Shown in pieces: positions 1 to 11,238 of a stretch of 64,000 nucleotides of DNA. The translations under genes and the position numbers were made by a program. The stretch is from SAR86 cluster bacterium REDSEA-S09_B4 (GTDB lineage: Bacteria; Pseudomonadota; Gammaproteobacteria; Magnimaribacterales; Magnimaribacteraceae): positions 1 to 64,000 of the forward strand of contig LUQU01000004.1 of NCBI GenBank assembly GCA_001628005.1, given 5' to 3'. The notes below the pieces were generated by a model. The model worked only from the letters and a program-made list of their open reading frames with translations, was not told the origin of the DNA and searched no databases. Every line of letters starts with the position of its first letter. The stretch's first letter is position 1.

Positions 1-75
1 TTTGAAAAGATTCACTCGGAGCTTAAAGCTGATGGTCCCGATACTGCAGCCAAGGTTATTGCTGAGATGATTTGA
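1..75 (+). CDS. lpxB: Lipid-A-disaccharide synthase, C-terminal end (partial)
   Basis: Open frame FEKIHSELKADGPDTAAKVIAEMI* runs in from the window edge and overlaps rnhB; canonical lpxB-rnhB-dnaE order. Confidence 0.7.
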   Translation, partial: FEKIHSELKADGPDTAAKVIAEMI

Positions 76-629
76 AATTTATAGCTGGAGTAGACGAAGC
101 GGGCAGAGGACCTTTGGCAGGGCCTGTTGTGGCAGCAGCAGTTATACTGCCAAAAAATTATTCTTTCAATGAATTAGCTGATTCTAAGTCTCTATCAGAA
201 AAACAAAGGAGAGAGTTATACTTTCTTATAAAGGAGAAAGCCTTGTCATGGAACACTGCTTTTATTTCATCAAAGAAGATAGACAGCATAAATATTCTAC
301 AAGCTACTCTCTTGGCTATGAAAAAGGCTGTGGAAGGTCTAAAAATAAAACCGGATAAAGTAGTTATTGATGGTATTAGTAAGCCTGATCTGCATGTACC
401 TTCTACTACAATAATCAAAGGTGATACAAAGCATAAAAGCATAATGGCAGCTTCAATCATAGCTAAAGTAACAAGAGATGAGTTCATGAAGAAATTAGAT
501 AAAAAATTTCCTCAATATGGATTTTTAAAGCACAAAGGTTACCCAACAAAATTGCATTTCAATGCGCTAGAAATGTATGGACCTTGTGAGCAACATAGAG
601 CATCATTTAGGCCATTAAAAGATAAATAA
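72..629 (+). CDS. rnhB: Ribonuclease HII
   Basis: GVDEAGRGPLAGPVVAAAVIL motif; upstream of dnaE. Confidence 0.97.
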   Translation: MKFIAGVDEAGRGPLAGPVVAAAVILPKNYSFNELADSKSLSEKQRRELYFLIKEKALSWNTAFISSKKIDSINILQATLLAMKKAVEGLKIKPDKVVIDGISKPDLHVPSTTIIKGDTKHKSIMAASIIAKVTRDEFMKKLDKKFPQYGFLKHKGYPTKLHFNALEMYGPCEQHRASFRPLKDK

Positions 630-637
630 TTTTAATT

Positions 638-3600
638 ATGCAACCTCAGGATTTTGTTCATTTACATTTACACTCTGAGTATTCATTGTCAGATGGAATC
701 ATAAGAATAGAGGATCTAATAGATCGTTCTTCTGAATACAATTTTCCAGCTGTCGCATTAACAGATTTAACCAACCTTTTTGGACTTGTTAAGTTTTATC
801 GGATAGCAAGGGAGAAGGGTATAAAGCCTATAGTGGGTTGTGAAATAAGATTGATTAAAGATGAAGGAAGTAATGGTGCGCCGTTTGTTTTATTAGTTAA
901 AAACAAAAAAGGTTATACCAATTTAACGAAACTGGTTTCTAAGGCTTACATAGAGGGACAAGAAACAGGAAACCCACTGGTTAAGATAGAGTGGTTAGCA
1001 GATTATTCGGAAGGACTAATTGCTTTATCTGGCGGACAAAATGGGCATATTGGGCAAGCTCTTTTATTGAAAAATAATAATTTAGCTAAGAAGAGAGTAG
1101 ATTACTTTAAAAAAATTTATGGAGATGATTTCTTTATAGAGGTTCAAAGAATAGGCAGGGAAGATGAAGAGCAGTACAACCTTTCAGCCGTAAATTTAGC
1201 CGAAGAATTAGCTATACCAATAGTCGCTACAAATGATGTTAGATTTCTTAGTCCGATAGATCCAGATGATGAAAGCCCCTCTGATTTTGAAGCACATGAA
1301 GCAAGAGTTTGTATACAAAAAGGAGAGGTTTTATCTGATTCTACAAGAACAAAACATTATCTAGAAGATCAATACTTCTCTTCTACTGAAGAGATGATTG
1401 AAAAATTCTCTGATATACCGGAAGCTATAGAAAATACAGTCTTAATCTCAAAAAAATGTAATCTGGAATTAGAATTGGGAGAGTTTTACCTACCTGATTT
1501 CGAAGTTCCTGGAGAAATTACCACTAAAGAACATTTAAGAAAGAAAGCTACAGAAGGCTTAAAAACAAGGTTTAACGAGATCTCTAAATCAGTTAATTTT
1601 TATGAAATCGATGAAAAGATTTATATGGAAAGATTAGAGTACGAATTGGACATGATATGTAAGCTTGGATTTGAGGGATACTTTCTTATTGTCGCTGATT
1701 TTGTAAATTGGGCTCAAAAAAATGAGATTCCAGTAGGTCCTGGTCGTGGTTCAGGTGCGGGTTCTATTACTGCCTATGCTTTGGGTATAACGGCAATAGA
1801 TCCAATTAAGTACGATTTACTTTTCGAAAGATTTTTAAATCCAGATAGGGTAAGTAATCCAGATTTCGATATTGATTTCTGCATGGAAGGCAGAGATAAA
1901 GTTCTTGAATATGTAACAGAAAAATATGGCAAAGACTCAGTGGCTCAAATAAGCACAAGAGGCACTATGGCAGCAAGAGCTGTTTTACGCGATGTTGTTC
2001 GGGTTCTAGGAAAACCCTATGGTTTTGGAGACAGATTAGCTAAGGCAATACCAGATGTACTAGGTATCTCTTTAGAGGATGCTTATAAGGAAAAGGAATT
2101 TAAGGAGCTTATAGACGCAAATGAAGAGAGCAAAGAGGTCTTTGATATGTCTCTAAAATTAGAAGGACTATCAAGAAGTGTTGGCACGCATGCAGCCGGA
2201 GTTGTTATTGCGCCTACTGCTTTAACAGATTTTACACCGCTTGTAGTTGATCAAGAAAGAGGAACTGTAGCTACACAATTTGATATGGGGGATGTTGAGT
2301 CTGCTGGGTTAGTTAAATTTGATTTTTTAGGTTTAAAAACTTTAACCGTAATAGATCGATCACTGAAAAGAATAAATCAAAAAAGAAAGAAAGAGCCTAT
2401 AGATATAAATAATCTACCCTTAAATGATAAAGAGACCTTCAAGCTTCTTCAAAGAGGTCTAACAACAGGAGTTTTTCAGCTTGAATCGCGAGGAATGAAA
2501 GAATATCTGAAACAGTTAAAACCAAATGACTTCGAAGACATAGTTAGCATGAATGCTCTTTATAGGCCAGGTGCACTGGGCATGAATATGGTGGATTCGT
2601 ATATTGATAGAAAACACGGACGTGAAGAAGTAACTTATGGCCATGAATCTGTAAAGAAGGTTCTGAGTTCGACTTATGGAGTCATTGTCTATCAAGAACA
2701 AGTGATGCAAATTGCACAAGAGCTGTCTGGCTTTAGCTTAGGTCAAGCCGATATCTTAAGAAGAGCAATGGGAAAAAAGAAAAAAGATGAAATGGAAAAA
2801 ATGCGAAAGGATTTTATTGATGGCGCAGTAAATAAAAAAGTAAATAAAAGGTATGCAGAAAATTTATTTGATCAAATAGAACAGTTTGCTGGATACGGGT
2901 TTAATAGATGTCATTCTGTGCCTTATGCCTTAATTGCTTATCAGACAGCTTGGTTAAAAGCGCATTATCCATCTGAGTTTATGTCTTCAACACTTTCAGC
3001 TGAACTAGATTCTACTGACAGAATACAAATGTTTGTTGATGATTGTCGTTCAATTGGATTACAAGTTCTTAAACCAGATATTAATTTAAGTTTTTTTGAA
3101 TTTCAGGACCTTGACGAAAAAACTATTCTTTATGGATTGGGTGCAATTAAAGGTATCGGTGAATCCTTAGTTAACTCAATTATCAGTGCAAGAGAGAGAG
3201 GCCCATTCAAAGATTTTTATGATTTCTGTATAAGAGTGGGTAGTAATAGACTCAATAAGAGAGCGCTAACTACTTTAATAGGGTCCGGAGCGATGGACTC
3301 TATAGGAGATAGAAAAAAACTTTATAATTTAATTGATCCTGTTTTAAAGAAAGCTGAACAATCCCAAGAACGTTCTGAGAGCCAAATACAAGACTTGTTT
3401 AGTGATGATCTTAGTGAAGAGAAAGAAATAGATTTAAAAGGTAGGAAAGAAGAAGACTTTGATATCCTTGCTAATGAATGGAGTTCCCTGGGCTTCTATT
3501 TAGAATCACACCCGATTGAAGGAAAGAGGGAAGAAGTTAGAAAAATGTGTGGGCTATTCATATCCGAGCTTGAAGAAGCGACTCACAAACAAAGAGTTGC

Positions 3601-4120
3601 CGGAATGCTAATGCATTTAAACGTTAGACAGGGAAGGCATGGACGATATGCTTTTGCTACTTTAGATGATTCAACAAGCAGATTAGAAATTTCAGTTTGG
3701 TCTGAAGCATTTGATACGTACAGGAGCGTCTTAAAGAAAGGACAAATAATAGTAGCTGAAGGGGTGATTGAAAAAGACAGCTATTCCGGTGACAAAAATA
3801 ACCCTTCGTACAAGATGGTGGCAGAAAGAATTCTTTCATTTGATCAAGCACGAAAAGAGTTTATAAAATTCATTAAAATCTCTGTTAATAAGGACTTTAA
3901 AGAAGTCGATTACTTAACTTCTCAGTTAAGAGAGATGTCTTCTAATGGCTCAGGAAGCCCCGTAGTTATTTCTTACTCTGGAGATAAAGCTAGAGCTGAT
4001 ATTAAATTACCTGAAGAGCTAACAGTTAATGTAGACGATGCCTCTTACAGATCTTTAGAAAGCATATGTGGAAAGGGTAATGTTCATTTGGTGTATTATG
4101 CTCGACCTCATATTCATTAA
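638..4120 (+). CDS. dnaE: DNA polymerase III subunit alpha
   Basis: PHP domain HLHLHSEYSLSDG, PDFDIDFC catalytic motif, 1160 aa. Confidence 0.99.
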   Translation: MQPQDFVHLHLHSEYSLSDGIIRIEDLIDRSSEYNFPAVALTDLTNLFGLVKFYRIAREKGIKPIVGCEIRLIKDEGSNGAPFVLLVKNKKGYTNLTKLVSKAYIEGQETGNPLVKIEWLADYSEGLIALSGGQNGHIGQALLLKNNNLAKKRVDYFKKIYGDDFFIEVQRIGREDEEQYNLSAVNLAEELAIPIVATNDVRFLSPIDPDDESPSDFEAHEARVCIQKGEVLSDSTRTKHYLEDQYFSSTEEMIEKFSDIPEAIENTVLISKKCNLELELGEFYLPDFEVPGEITTKEHLRKKATEGLKTRFNEISKSVNFYEIDEKIYMERLEYELDMICKLGFEGYFLIVADFVNWAQKNEIPVGPGRGSGAGSITAYALGITAIDPIKYDLLFERFLNPDRVSNPDFDIDFCMEGRDKVLEYVTEKYGKDSVAQISTRGTMAARAVLRDVVRVLGKPYGFGDRLAKAIPDVLGISLEDAYKEKEFKELIDANEESKEVFDMSLKLEGLSRSVGTHAAGVVIAPTALTDFTPLVVDQERGTVATQFDMGDVESAGLVKFDFLGLKTLTVIDRSLKRINQKRKKEPIDINNLPLNDKETFKLLQRGLTTGVFQLESRGMKEYLKQLKPNDFEDIVSMNALYRPGALGMNMVDSYIDRKHGREEVTYGHESVKKVLSSTYGVIVYQEQVMQIAQELSGFSLGQADILRRAMGKKKKDEMEKMRKDFIDGAVNKKVNKRYAENLFDQIEQFAGYGFNRCHSVPYALIAYQTAWLKAHYPSEFMSSTLSAELDSTDRIQMFVDDCRSIGLQVLKPDINLSFFEFQDLDEKTILYGLGAIKGIGESLVNSIISARERGPFKDFYDFCIRVGSNRLNKRALTTLIGSGAMDSIGDRKKLYNLIDPVLKKAEQSQERSESQIQDLFSDDLSEEKEIDLKGRKEEDFDILANEWSSLGFYLESHPIEGKREEVRKMCGLFISELEEATHKQRVAGMLMHLNVRQGRHGRYAFATLDDSTSRLEISVWSEAFDTYRSVLKKGQIIVAEGVIEKDSYSGDKNNPSYKMVAERILSFDQARKEFIKFIKISVNKDFKEVDYLTSQLREMSSNGSGSPVVISYSGDKARADIKLPEELTVNVDDASYRSLESICGKGNVHLVYYARPHIH

Positions 4121-4129
4121 TGCATTGTT

Positions 4130-5080
4130 ATGTCCAACGATTATTTAGACTTTGAAGAACCAATTGGTGCTTTGGAGAATAAGATTCAAGAATTGCAATC
4201 TTCTGATCAGACGCAAGGGCAAGACTTGAAGAAGGAAATATCGAAACTCAATGACTCTATTATTAAATTAACTGAACAAATCTACAAAAATTTAAACATC
4301 TGGCAGTGTGTTCAAGTAGCCAGACACCCTCAAAGACCGCATTTTATAGATATTGTAGATAAGATTTGTACAGATTTTGATGAGCTTCATGGAGATAGGC
4401 ATTACGGAGATGATAAGGCTTTAATAGGAGGATTAGCGCAAATAGGAGATCATCGATTGGTGCTGATAGGCCATGAAAAGGGAAGATCCACTGATGATAA
4501 GATTGAAAGGAATTTTGGCATGTCCCAACCTGAAGGGTATAGAAAAGCTGGAAGGCTAATGAAATTAGCTGAACAATTTGGCTTACCAGTGGTAACACTA
4601 GTTGATACCCCTGGGGCTTACCCAGGAATAGATAGTGAAGAAAGAGGTCAAAGTGAAGCTATAGCTAATAACTTATTGCTTATGTCTTCACTTAGAACCC
4701 CTTTACTTGTAAATATCATAGGCGAGGGAGGATCTGGAGGAGCTTTGGCCATAGCCGTAGGTGACCACATTTCTATGATGAAATATGCTACTTATTCTGT
4801 TGCTTCTCCTGAAGCTTGTGCGTCAATAGTTTGGCGTGATGCTGAAAAGGCCTCTGATGCTGCTGAGGCTATGCTTATGGATGCTGAGAGCATATTGAAG
4901 TTAAAACTAATTGATGAAATCATCGATGAACCTTTGGGGGGTGCGCACAGGAATCCAGATCAAGCTGCTCTTATGTTAAAAAAGTCAATAATTGATAATC
5001 TAGATAATTTAAGAACAAAACCTATTTCTTCTCTCTTAGAAACCAGATACAAAAGGTTAATGTCTTATGGGCATAAGTAG
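4130..5080 (+). CDS. accA: Acetyl-CoA carboxylase carboxyltransferase subunit alpha
   Basis: Full-length family match (RHPQRPHFIDIVDKICTDFDELHGDR; IGEGGSGGALAIAVGD). Confidence 0.98.
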   Translation: MSNDYLDFEEPIGALENKIQELQSSDQTQGQDLKKEISKLNDSIIKLTEQIYKNLNIWQCVQVARHPQRPHFIDIVDKICTDFDELHGDRHYGDDKALIGGLAQIGDHRLVLIGHEKGRSTDDKIERNFGMSQPEGYRKAGRLMKLAEQFGLPVVTLVDTPGAYPGIDSEERGQSEAIANNLLLMSSLRTPLLVNIIGEGGSGGALAIAVGDHISMMKYATYSVASPEACASIVWRDAEKASDAAEAMLMDAESILKLKLIDEIIDEPLGGAHRNPDQAALMLKKSIIDNLDNLRTKPISSLLETRYKRLMSYGHK

Positions 5081-5083
5081 AAC

Positions 5084-6424
5084 ATGTTTGTTCCAGATAA
5101 CTTAAGAGAAATTAATTTAGAGAATTACAGTCGAATTGCAGTAGCTTTTTCTGGAGGCTTAGATTCTTCAGTTCTATTGCATAGTTTGGTTAGCATTCCG
5201 GAATTCAAGGAAAGAGTCTTTGCAATACATGTAAATCATGGCTTAAGCCCTAATAGTAAATCTTGGATTAAACATTGTGAAAAATTTTGTAGTGTTTTAG
5301 GAGTAAATTTTATTCCATTAACAATTGAGTTAGAGAACTCAAAGACCAATGAAAATATTTTAAGACAAGCACGTTACGAAGCATTTTTTTCTTGCTTAGA
5401 AAAGGGTGATGTTTTGTGTACAGCCCATCATCAAGACGATCACATTGAGACAATTTTATTTAGGATTCTAAGAGGGACAGGCATTAAAGGTCTAGCAGGA
5501 ATAGAGAAATATTCTCAAATTGAAGGTATTGATCTTATAAGGCCACTAATAAGTTATTCTAAGAAAGACCTTTTAGATTATGGGAATAAATTTAATGTTA
5601 ACTGGATAGAAGATGAGTCTAATGAAGATTTATCGATTTCAAGAAATTTTATCCGAAAAAAAGTTATTCCAAACTTGAAGAACGACAATTGGCCTGAATA
5701 TAAGAATTCAATTTCTTACTTATCAAGTAAAGCAAAAGAAGCTAATGAAATTCTAGATGAAATAGCTTTTCTAGATTTAAAGAGATGTGCCTCTGAATCT
5801 CTTGATAGGCTTTCAATACTTAAAATAAAAGAGCTAAGTCATGCAAGGGCAATGAATGTTCTATTTACTTGGCTAGGCATTAATACTCATCTTGGTGTAT
5901 CCAACAAAATAACTGATCAAGTTTACAAGAGCATTGTTCTTGCCAGTGAGAACTCTAATCCTGTTGTTACTTTTGGAAAAAGAGGGGAAAGTGGATCATT
6001 TCAAATTAGAAGGTTTAATAATTTTCTTCGTCACTTGCCTTTAACTGAAACAGAAACATTGAGTAATAAGAAGGTTTGGAAATGGAATACAAATAATCCT
6101 TTGGAGCTACCAACTGGAACCCTTTCTATGCAGTTAAGTTTAGGTAAAGGTATTTCTACTCAGTTAACTGAGCCTGGTATTTCTATTAAAGGAAGGATTG
6201 GAGGAGAAAGGTGTAAACCAGAAGGTAGATCTAAATCTCAAAAATTAAAAAAACTTTTTCAAGAATATAGGGTGCCTCCCTGGGTAAGAGACAGGATACC
6301 TCTAGTATATGTAGGAGATCAGTTAGCTGCAGTTTCTGATTTGTGGGTTTGCGAAGAGTTTGTAGCTAAAAAAGATGAAAGAGGAATCGTATTAAGCTGG
6401 GCAGATAATCTTGATAATCAATGA
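5084..6424 (+). CDS. tilS: tRNA(Ile)-lysidine synthase
   Basis: PP-loop AFSGGLDSSVLLH; HHQDDHIETILFRILRGTG; follows accA. Confidence 0.96.
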   Translation: MFVPDNLREINLENYSRIAVAFSGGLDSSVLLHSLVSIPEFKERVFAIHVNHGLSPNSKSWIKHCEKFCSVLGVNFIPLTIELENSKTNENILRQARYEAFFSCLEKGDVLCTAHHQDDHIETILFRILRGTGIKGLAGIEKYSQIEGIDLIRPLISYSKKDLLDYGNKFNVNWIEDESNEDLSISRNFIRKKVIPNLKNDNWPEYKNSISYLSSKAKEANEILDEIAFLDLKRCASESLDRLSILKIKELSHARAMNVLFTWLGINTHLGVSNKITDQVYKSIVLASENSNPVVTFGKRGESGSFQIRRFNNFLRHLPLTETETLSNKKVWKWNTNNPLELPTGTLSMQLSLGKGISTQLTEPGISIKGRIGGERCKPEGRSKSQKLKKLFQEYRVPPWVRDRIPLVYVGDQLAAVSDLWVCEEFVAKKDERGIVLSWADNLDNQ

Positions 6425-6431
6425 GTCTAAT

Positions 6432-7853
6432 TCAGTCTGCAGATGTAACTTCAGTTTCTGCATTTTGACTTTCTAACTGAGCTCTTAATTCTTTATGTTT
6501 TTCTTTTGTTAAAGGATAAAACCATGTTAAGAAAAGTGCTGGAACAAAAAAAGCAGCGCATCCAAGACAATAATAAACTCTTAATGCAAGCATTGCTGAG
6601 TCAGTATTTTCAGTACCGGGAACAAAGCCTGAAAAGGCTACTAATATGGCTGCTGCCCAAACAGCAATCATTGCTGAAACCTTTGCTATCATTCCATTTA
6701 AGGCAAAGAAAGTACCTGCTCGTCTGCCACCCGTCTTAAGAGAATCTAGATCTACTACATCAGCAAGCATAGAGGCAGGAAGAAATTGTAGTCCACCAAA
6801 ACAGAATCCTTTGATAAGGAATAAAGCATGGAACTGATTAAAATCTCCTCTTTCTAGAAAGAAACATAAAAAACTAACTGTACCTGTTCCTACGAGAGTA
6901 ATACAAAAAGCTTTGTGCTTACCTAAAGTTTTCCCCAGCCAGAGCCAAAAAGGTATACCTATTAATCCAGCTATAAAGTATCTGGCATAAGACGCTCCTA
7001 CAGTTTCAATTCCAATAACGTCTCTAACAAACCATAGAGATAAAGTATTTCTAAATGACTCTCCTGCTATAACTAGGAATATGATTAATAAAATCCTTAT
7101 AAGAAGCGGGTTCTCTGCAGCATATTTAAGACCTTGAACTAAAGGAATCTTTTTTTCTACTTTAGGCATTGGATCCGGAACTTTCCAAAGTGCCAACCCA
7201 GCGAATATTGGTAACAAAATGACAATACCTAATCCCATACTGGCCAGGATGTCAGTCATTTTTCCGGATGTTGAAAAATCTTGAAAAATAAATATAGCCG
7301 CTAGCATTCTTTTGATAGAGTCAGAAAAACTAATTCCTTGTCCTGAAACTTCTATCGCAAGAGGTATTAGGGCTGAAATCAATAAACCAATTAGAGTCCA
7401 TCCCTCTCTTCCACCAACAACTCTAGATCTCTGGTGGTAGTCAGGTGATATTTCAGCTCCCCAAGCGCCATAAGGAATACCAATTATTGTTGAACCTAGA
7501 TACATGAGCATCATCCAAATAACAAAGTAGGCGATTGAAACTTCAGTTCCAGGTATAAATAACTTATATATGGCTAGCATCATCAAAGGAACACCTAGAA
7601 TAATCCAGGGCTTCCTTCTTCCGATTGGTGTTCTTGTAGAATCACCTAATTGACCAAGAATTGGATCGGTAATGACGTCAGTGAATCTCGCAATTAAAAG
7701 TATATTAGCAACTATATAAAGTGGAATGCCGACGACTTCAGAATAGAAAGGAATTAACCAGATAGCTATAGGATAGCCAATCATAGCGAGTGGAGTAGCT
7801 AATCCTCCATAAGCTAAAATATTTCCTCTTGTAACTGATGATAAAGAAGTCAT
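6432..7853 (-). CDS. MFS transporter, GPH/MFS_2 (sugar:cation symporter-like)
   Basis: 12-TM pattern; DVITDPILGQLGDSTRTPIGRRKPWIILG motif. Confidence 0.85.
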   Translation of the reverse strand: MTSLSSVTRGNILAYGGLATPLAMIGYPIAIWLIPFYSEVVGIPLYIVANILLIARFTDVITDPILGQLGDSTRTPIGRRKPWIILGVPLMMLAIYKLFIPGTEVSIAYFVIWMMLMYLGSTIIGIPYGAWGAEISPDYHQRSRVVGGREGWTLIGLLISALIPLAIEVSGQGISFSDSIKRMLAAIFIFQDFSTSGKMTDILASMGLGIVILLPIFAGLALWKVPDPMPKVEKKIPLVQGLKYAAENPLLIRILLIIFLVIAGESFRNTLSLWFVRDVIGIETVGASYARYFIAGLIGIPFWLWLGKTLGKHKAFCITLVGTGTVSFLCFFLERGDFNQFHALFLIKGFCFGGLQFLPASMLADVVDLDSLKTGGRRAGTFFALNGMIAKVSAMIAVWAAAILVAFSGFVPGTENTDSAMLALRVYYCLGCAAFFVPALFLTWFYPLTKEKHKELRAQLESQNAETEVTSAD

Positions 7854-7899
7854 CCTTTCCCCCTTAGAAGGGTAATTAGACTATATTGAAAAAAGAGTT

Positions 7900-9594
<1,695 letters not shown>

Positions 9595-9603
9595 TTACCT
9601 AAA

Positions 9604-9619
9604 ATCCTTCTTTAAGGAT
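9604..9619 (-). terminator. Weak terminator-like hairpin in leuA leader
   Basis: Minus strand ATCCTT-AAAG-AAGGAT followed by TTTTAGG; 6-bp stem, short U-run. Confidence 0.35.
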
Positions 9620-9653
9620 GGTATCTTTCGTTTAATTCGAGATATTATTAGAA

Positions 9654-9746
9654 CTAGAGATATATAGAAGGGCCCGGCAAACTCTGCAATACAGAGACCG
9701 GGTAAGTAAGTCGTAGGCTTAAAATGTTCAATACATCTAAAAACAT
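9654..9746 (-). CDS. leuL: Candidate leucine leader peptide upstream of leuA (30 aa): MFLDVLNILSLRLTYPVSVLQSLPGPSIYL
   Basis: Small ORF between a good promoter and leuA; 8 of 30 residues are Leu; contains strong hairpin 9673-9702 (CCCGG/CCGGG plus CTCTG/CAGAG). Too short for the supplied ORF track. Confidence 0.6.
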   Translation of the reverse strand: MFLDVLNILSLRLTYPVSVLQSLPGPSIYL

Positions 9747-9754
9747 GGAAACGC

Positions 9755-9782
9755 AGTATATATAGGCAATGGTAAGGGTCAA
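9755..9782 (-). promoter_or_regulatory. Sigma70-like promoter of leuA leader
   Basis: Minus strand TTGACC (9782-9777), 16-nt spacer, TATACT (9760-9755). Confidence 0.6.
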
Positions 9783-9803
9783 GTTAACTTAAAAAACATT
9801 TAT

Positions 9804-10193
9804 ATGTCTAAACTAGATTTAAATAAATTAACAAGATTAGGGTACCAGCTTTGGGTCCCAAAAAGATCAGAAACTAGTTCTTCTGAAGAAAACTTAGTTT
9901 TTTATGTCCTGGATGATAAAACCTTAATTACTGGTAAGGAGGATGAATTTAAAACCTACCCTAGAATATTGCCGTCTATAAAGAAAATTTTGGGTCAGGC
10001 AGACAAAGAAATAAAGCAAATAGACCAAACAGAAACAGTATCTAAAGAATTTAATCTAGTAATAGATTTCTCTCAAGGCTTGTCTTATAAAGCAGGCAAA
10101 ACCTTAAAATTTGATTCTCTAAAACTTTTAATAAAAGACGGTGCCCTGAAAGAAAGATTTTATAGTGAATTAAGAGGATCAATTGATTTATGA
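9804..10193 (+). CDS. holD: Putative divergent DNA polymerase III psi subunit (HolD-like)
   Basis: N-terminus LNKLTRLGYQLWVPKRS resembles E. coli HolD LQQLGITQWSLRRP; directly upstream of rimI as in E. coli. Confidence 0.55.
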   Translation: MSKLDLNKLTRLGYQLWVPKRSETSSSEENLVFYVLDDKTLITGKEDEFKTYPRILPSIKKILGQADKEIKQIDQTETVSKEFNLVIDFSQGLSYKAGKTLKFDSLKLLIKDGALKERFYSELRGSIDL

Positions 10194-10666
10194 ACCAAGT
10201 GATGACTCCTAGCTATAGGTATATGAGTGAGACTGATATCGAAGTTAGTAGAGATATAGAAATTAACTCTAACCCTGTCCCCTGGACAGAAAAAAACTTC
10301 TTAGATTGCTTGAGAAAAGATTATTACTGCTTAGTTCAAGAAGTTGATCAAGAATTTTCTGGATTTGCTATACAAACTATATCTCTAGATCAATCGCATC
10401 TTCTTAACATAGGGATAAAAGAAAAATTTAGAAACAAAGGATTGGGTCAAGAGCTTTTAGAACAGATTGTGCATGCTTCAAAATCCATGGGATGTAAAAA
10501 AATCTTTTTAGAAGTAAGGGTCTCTAACAGCCCAGCTATAGAGCTATACAATAAAACAGGATTTAAGAGGGTTTCTATCAGAAAAAATTACTATCGCTTA
10601 CCTGATGGAAGAGAGGATGCACTGGTGATGTCAAAAAGACTTAAGAAACCTTGGAGATTATTTTAG
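10190..10666 (+). CDS. rimI: Ribosomal protein S18-alanine N-acetyltransferase
   Basis: GNAT fold: NIGIKEKFRNKGLGQELLEQIV, LEVRVSNSPAIELYNKTGFKRVSIRKNYY. Confidence 0.9.
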   Translation: MNQVMTPSYRYMSETDIEVSRDIEINSNPVPWTEKNFLDCLRKDYYCLVQEVDQEFSGFAIQTISLDQSHLLNIGIKEKFRNKGLGQELLEQIVHASKSMGCKKIFLEVRVSNSPAIELYNKTGFKRVSIRKNYYRLPDGREDALVMSKRLKKPWRLF

Positions 10667-11163
10667 TTCGTTCCTTCTAACAAATCCTTAACATCAGAAG
10701 ATATTTGTTCCGGAGTGGTTTGAGGAGAATATCTTTTTACAGTTTGTCCATTTTGATCAATTAAAAACTTAGTAAAATTCCATTTTATTTTCTCTGTTCC
10801 CAATAACCCAGGCTTACTAGAAGTTAGGAATCCAAATAATGGGTCAGCAGTAGGTCCTTTTACATCAATTTTTGAAAATATTGGAAATGTAATGCTGTAA
10901 TTTATGCTACAAAACTCTGAGATTTCTTCTTCTGTACCTGGTTCTTGACTACCAAATTGGTTGCAGGGAAATCCAAGTACTTCAAACCCTTCACTTGAAT
11001 ATTCCTCATAAAGTTCCTGCAAACCCTTGTATTGTGGGGTAAATCCACATTTACTGGCTGTATTAACTATTAAAAGGGCTTTCCCCGAATAGTCGGATAG
11101 GCTGACTTCCTCTCCATTTAAATTCTTGCAAGAAAAGTTATAAATATTTTTTATTTCATCCAT
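10663..11163 (-). CDS. Glutathione peroxidase
   Basis: NTASKCGFTPQYKGLQELYEEY; GFPCNQFGSQEPG; WNFTKFLID. Confidence 0.95.
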   Translation of the reverse strand: MDEIKNIYNFSCKNLNGEEVSLSDYSGKALLIVNTASKCGFTPQYKGLQELYEEYSSEGFEVLGFPCNQFGSQEPGTEEEISEFCSINYSITFPIFSKIDVKGPTADPLFGFLTSSKPGLLGTEKIKWNFTKFLIDQNGQTVKRYSPQTTPEQISSDVKDLLEGTN

Positions 11164-11238
11164 GTCTTTCTTAAATTAGCCATGCCTATTATAGTTTTAG
11201 TTCGATAAATTTTCTTGATAAAGATTCAGGAGGAAAAC

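Noticed and set aside
158-487. Antisense ORF to rnhB and similar shadow ORFs in the track (e.g. 9203-9547 +, 27737-28129 +, 38088-38639 -, 46273-46659 -)
   Set aside because: They lie wholly or mostly inside well-supported genes on the other strand, show no family motifs, and are expected by chance from codon bias.
9660-9710. Hairpin CCCGG...CTCTG-CAATA-CAGAG...CCGGG considered as a 6S, SRP or other standalone small RNA
   Set aside because: Does not match conserved 6S or SRP core sequences that I recall, and an in-frame Leu-rich ORF plus position before leuA explain it better.
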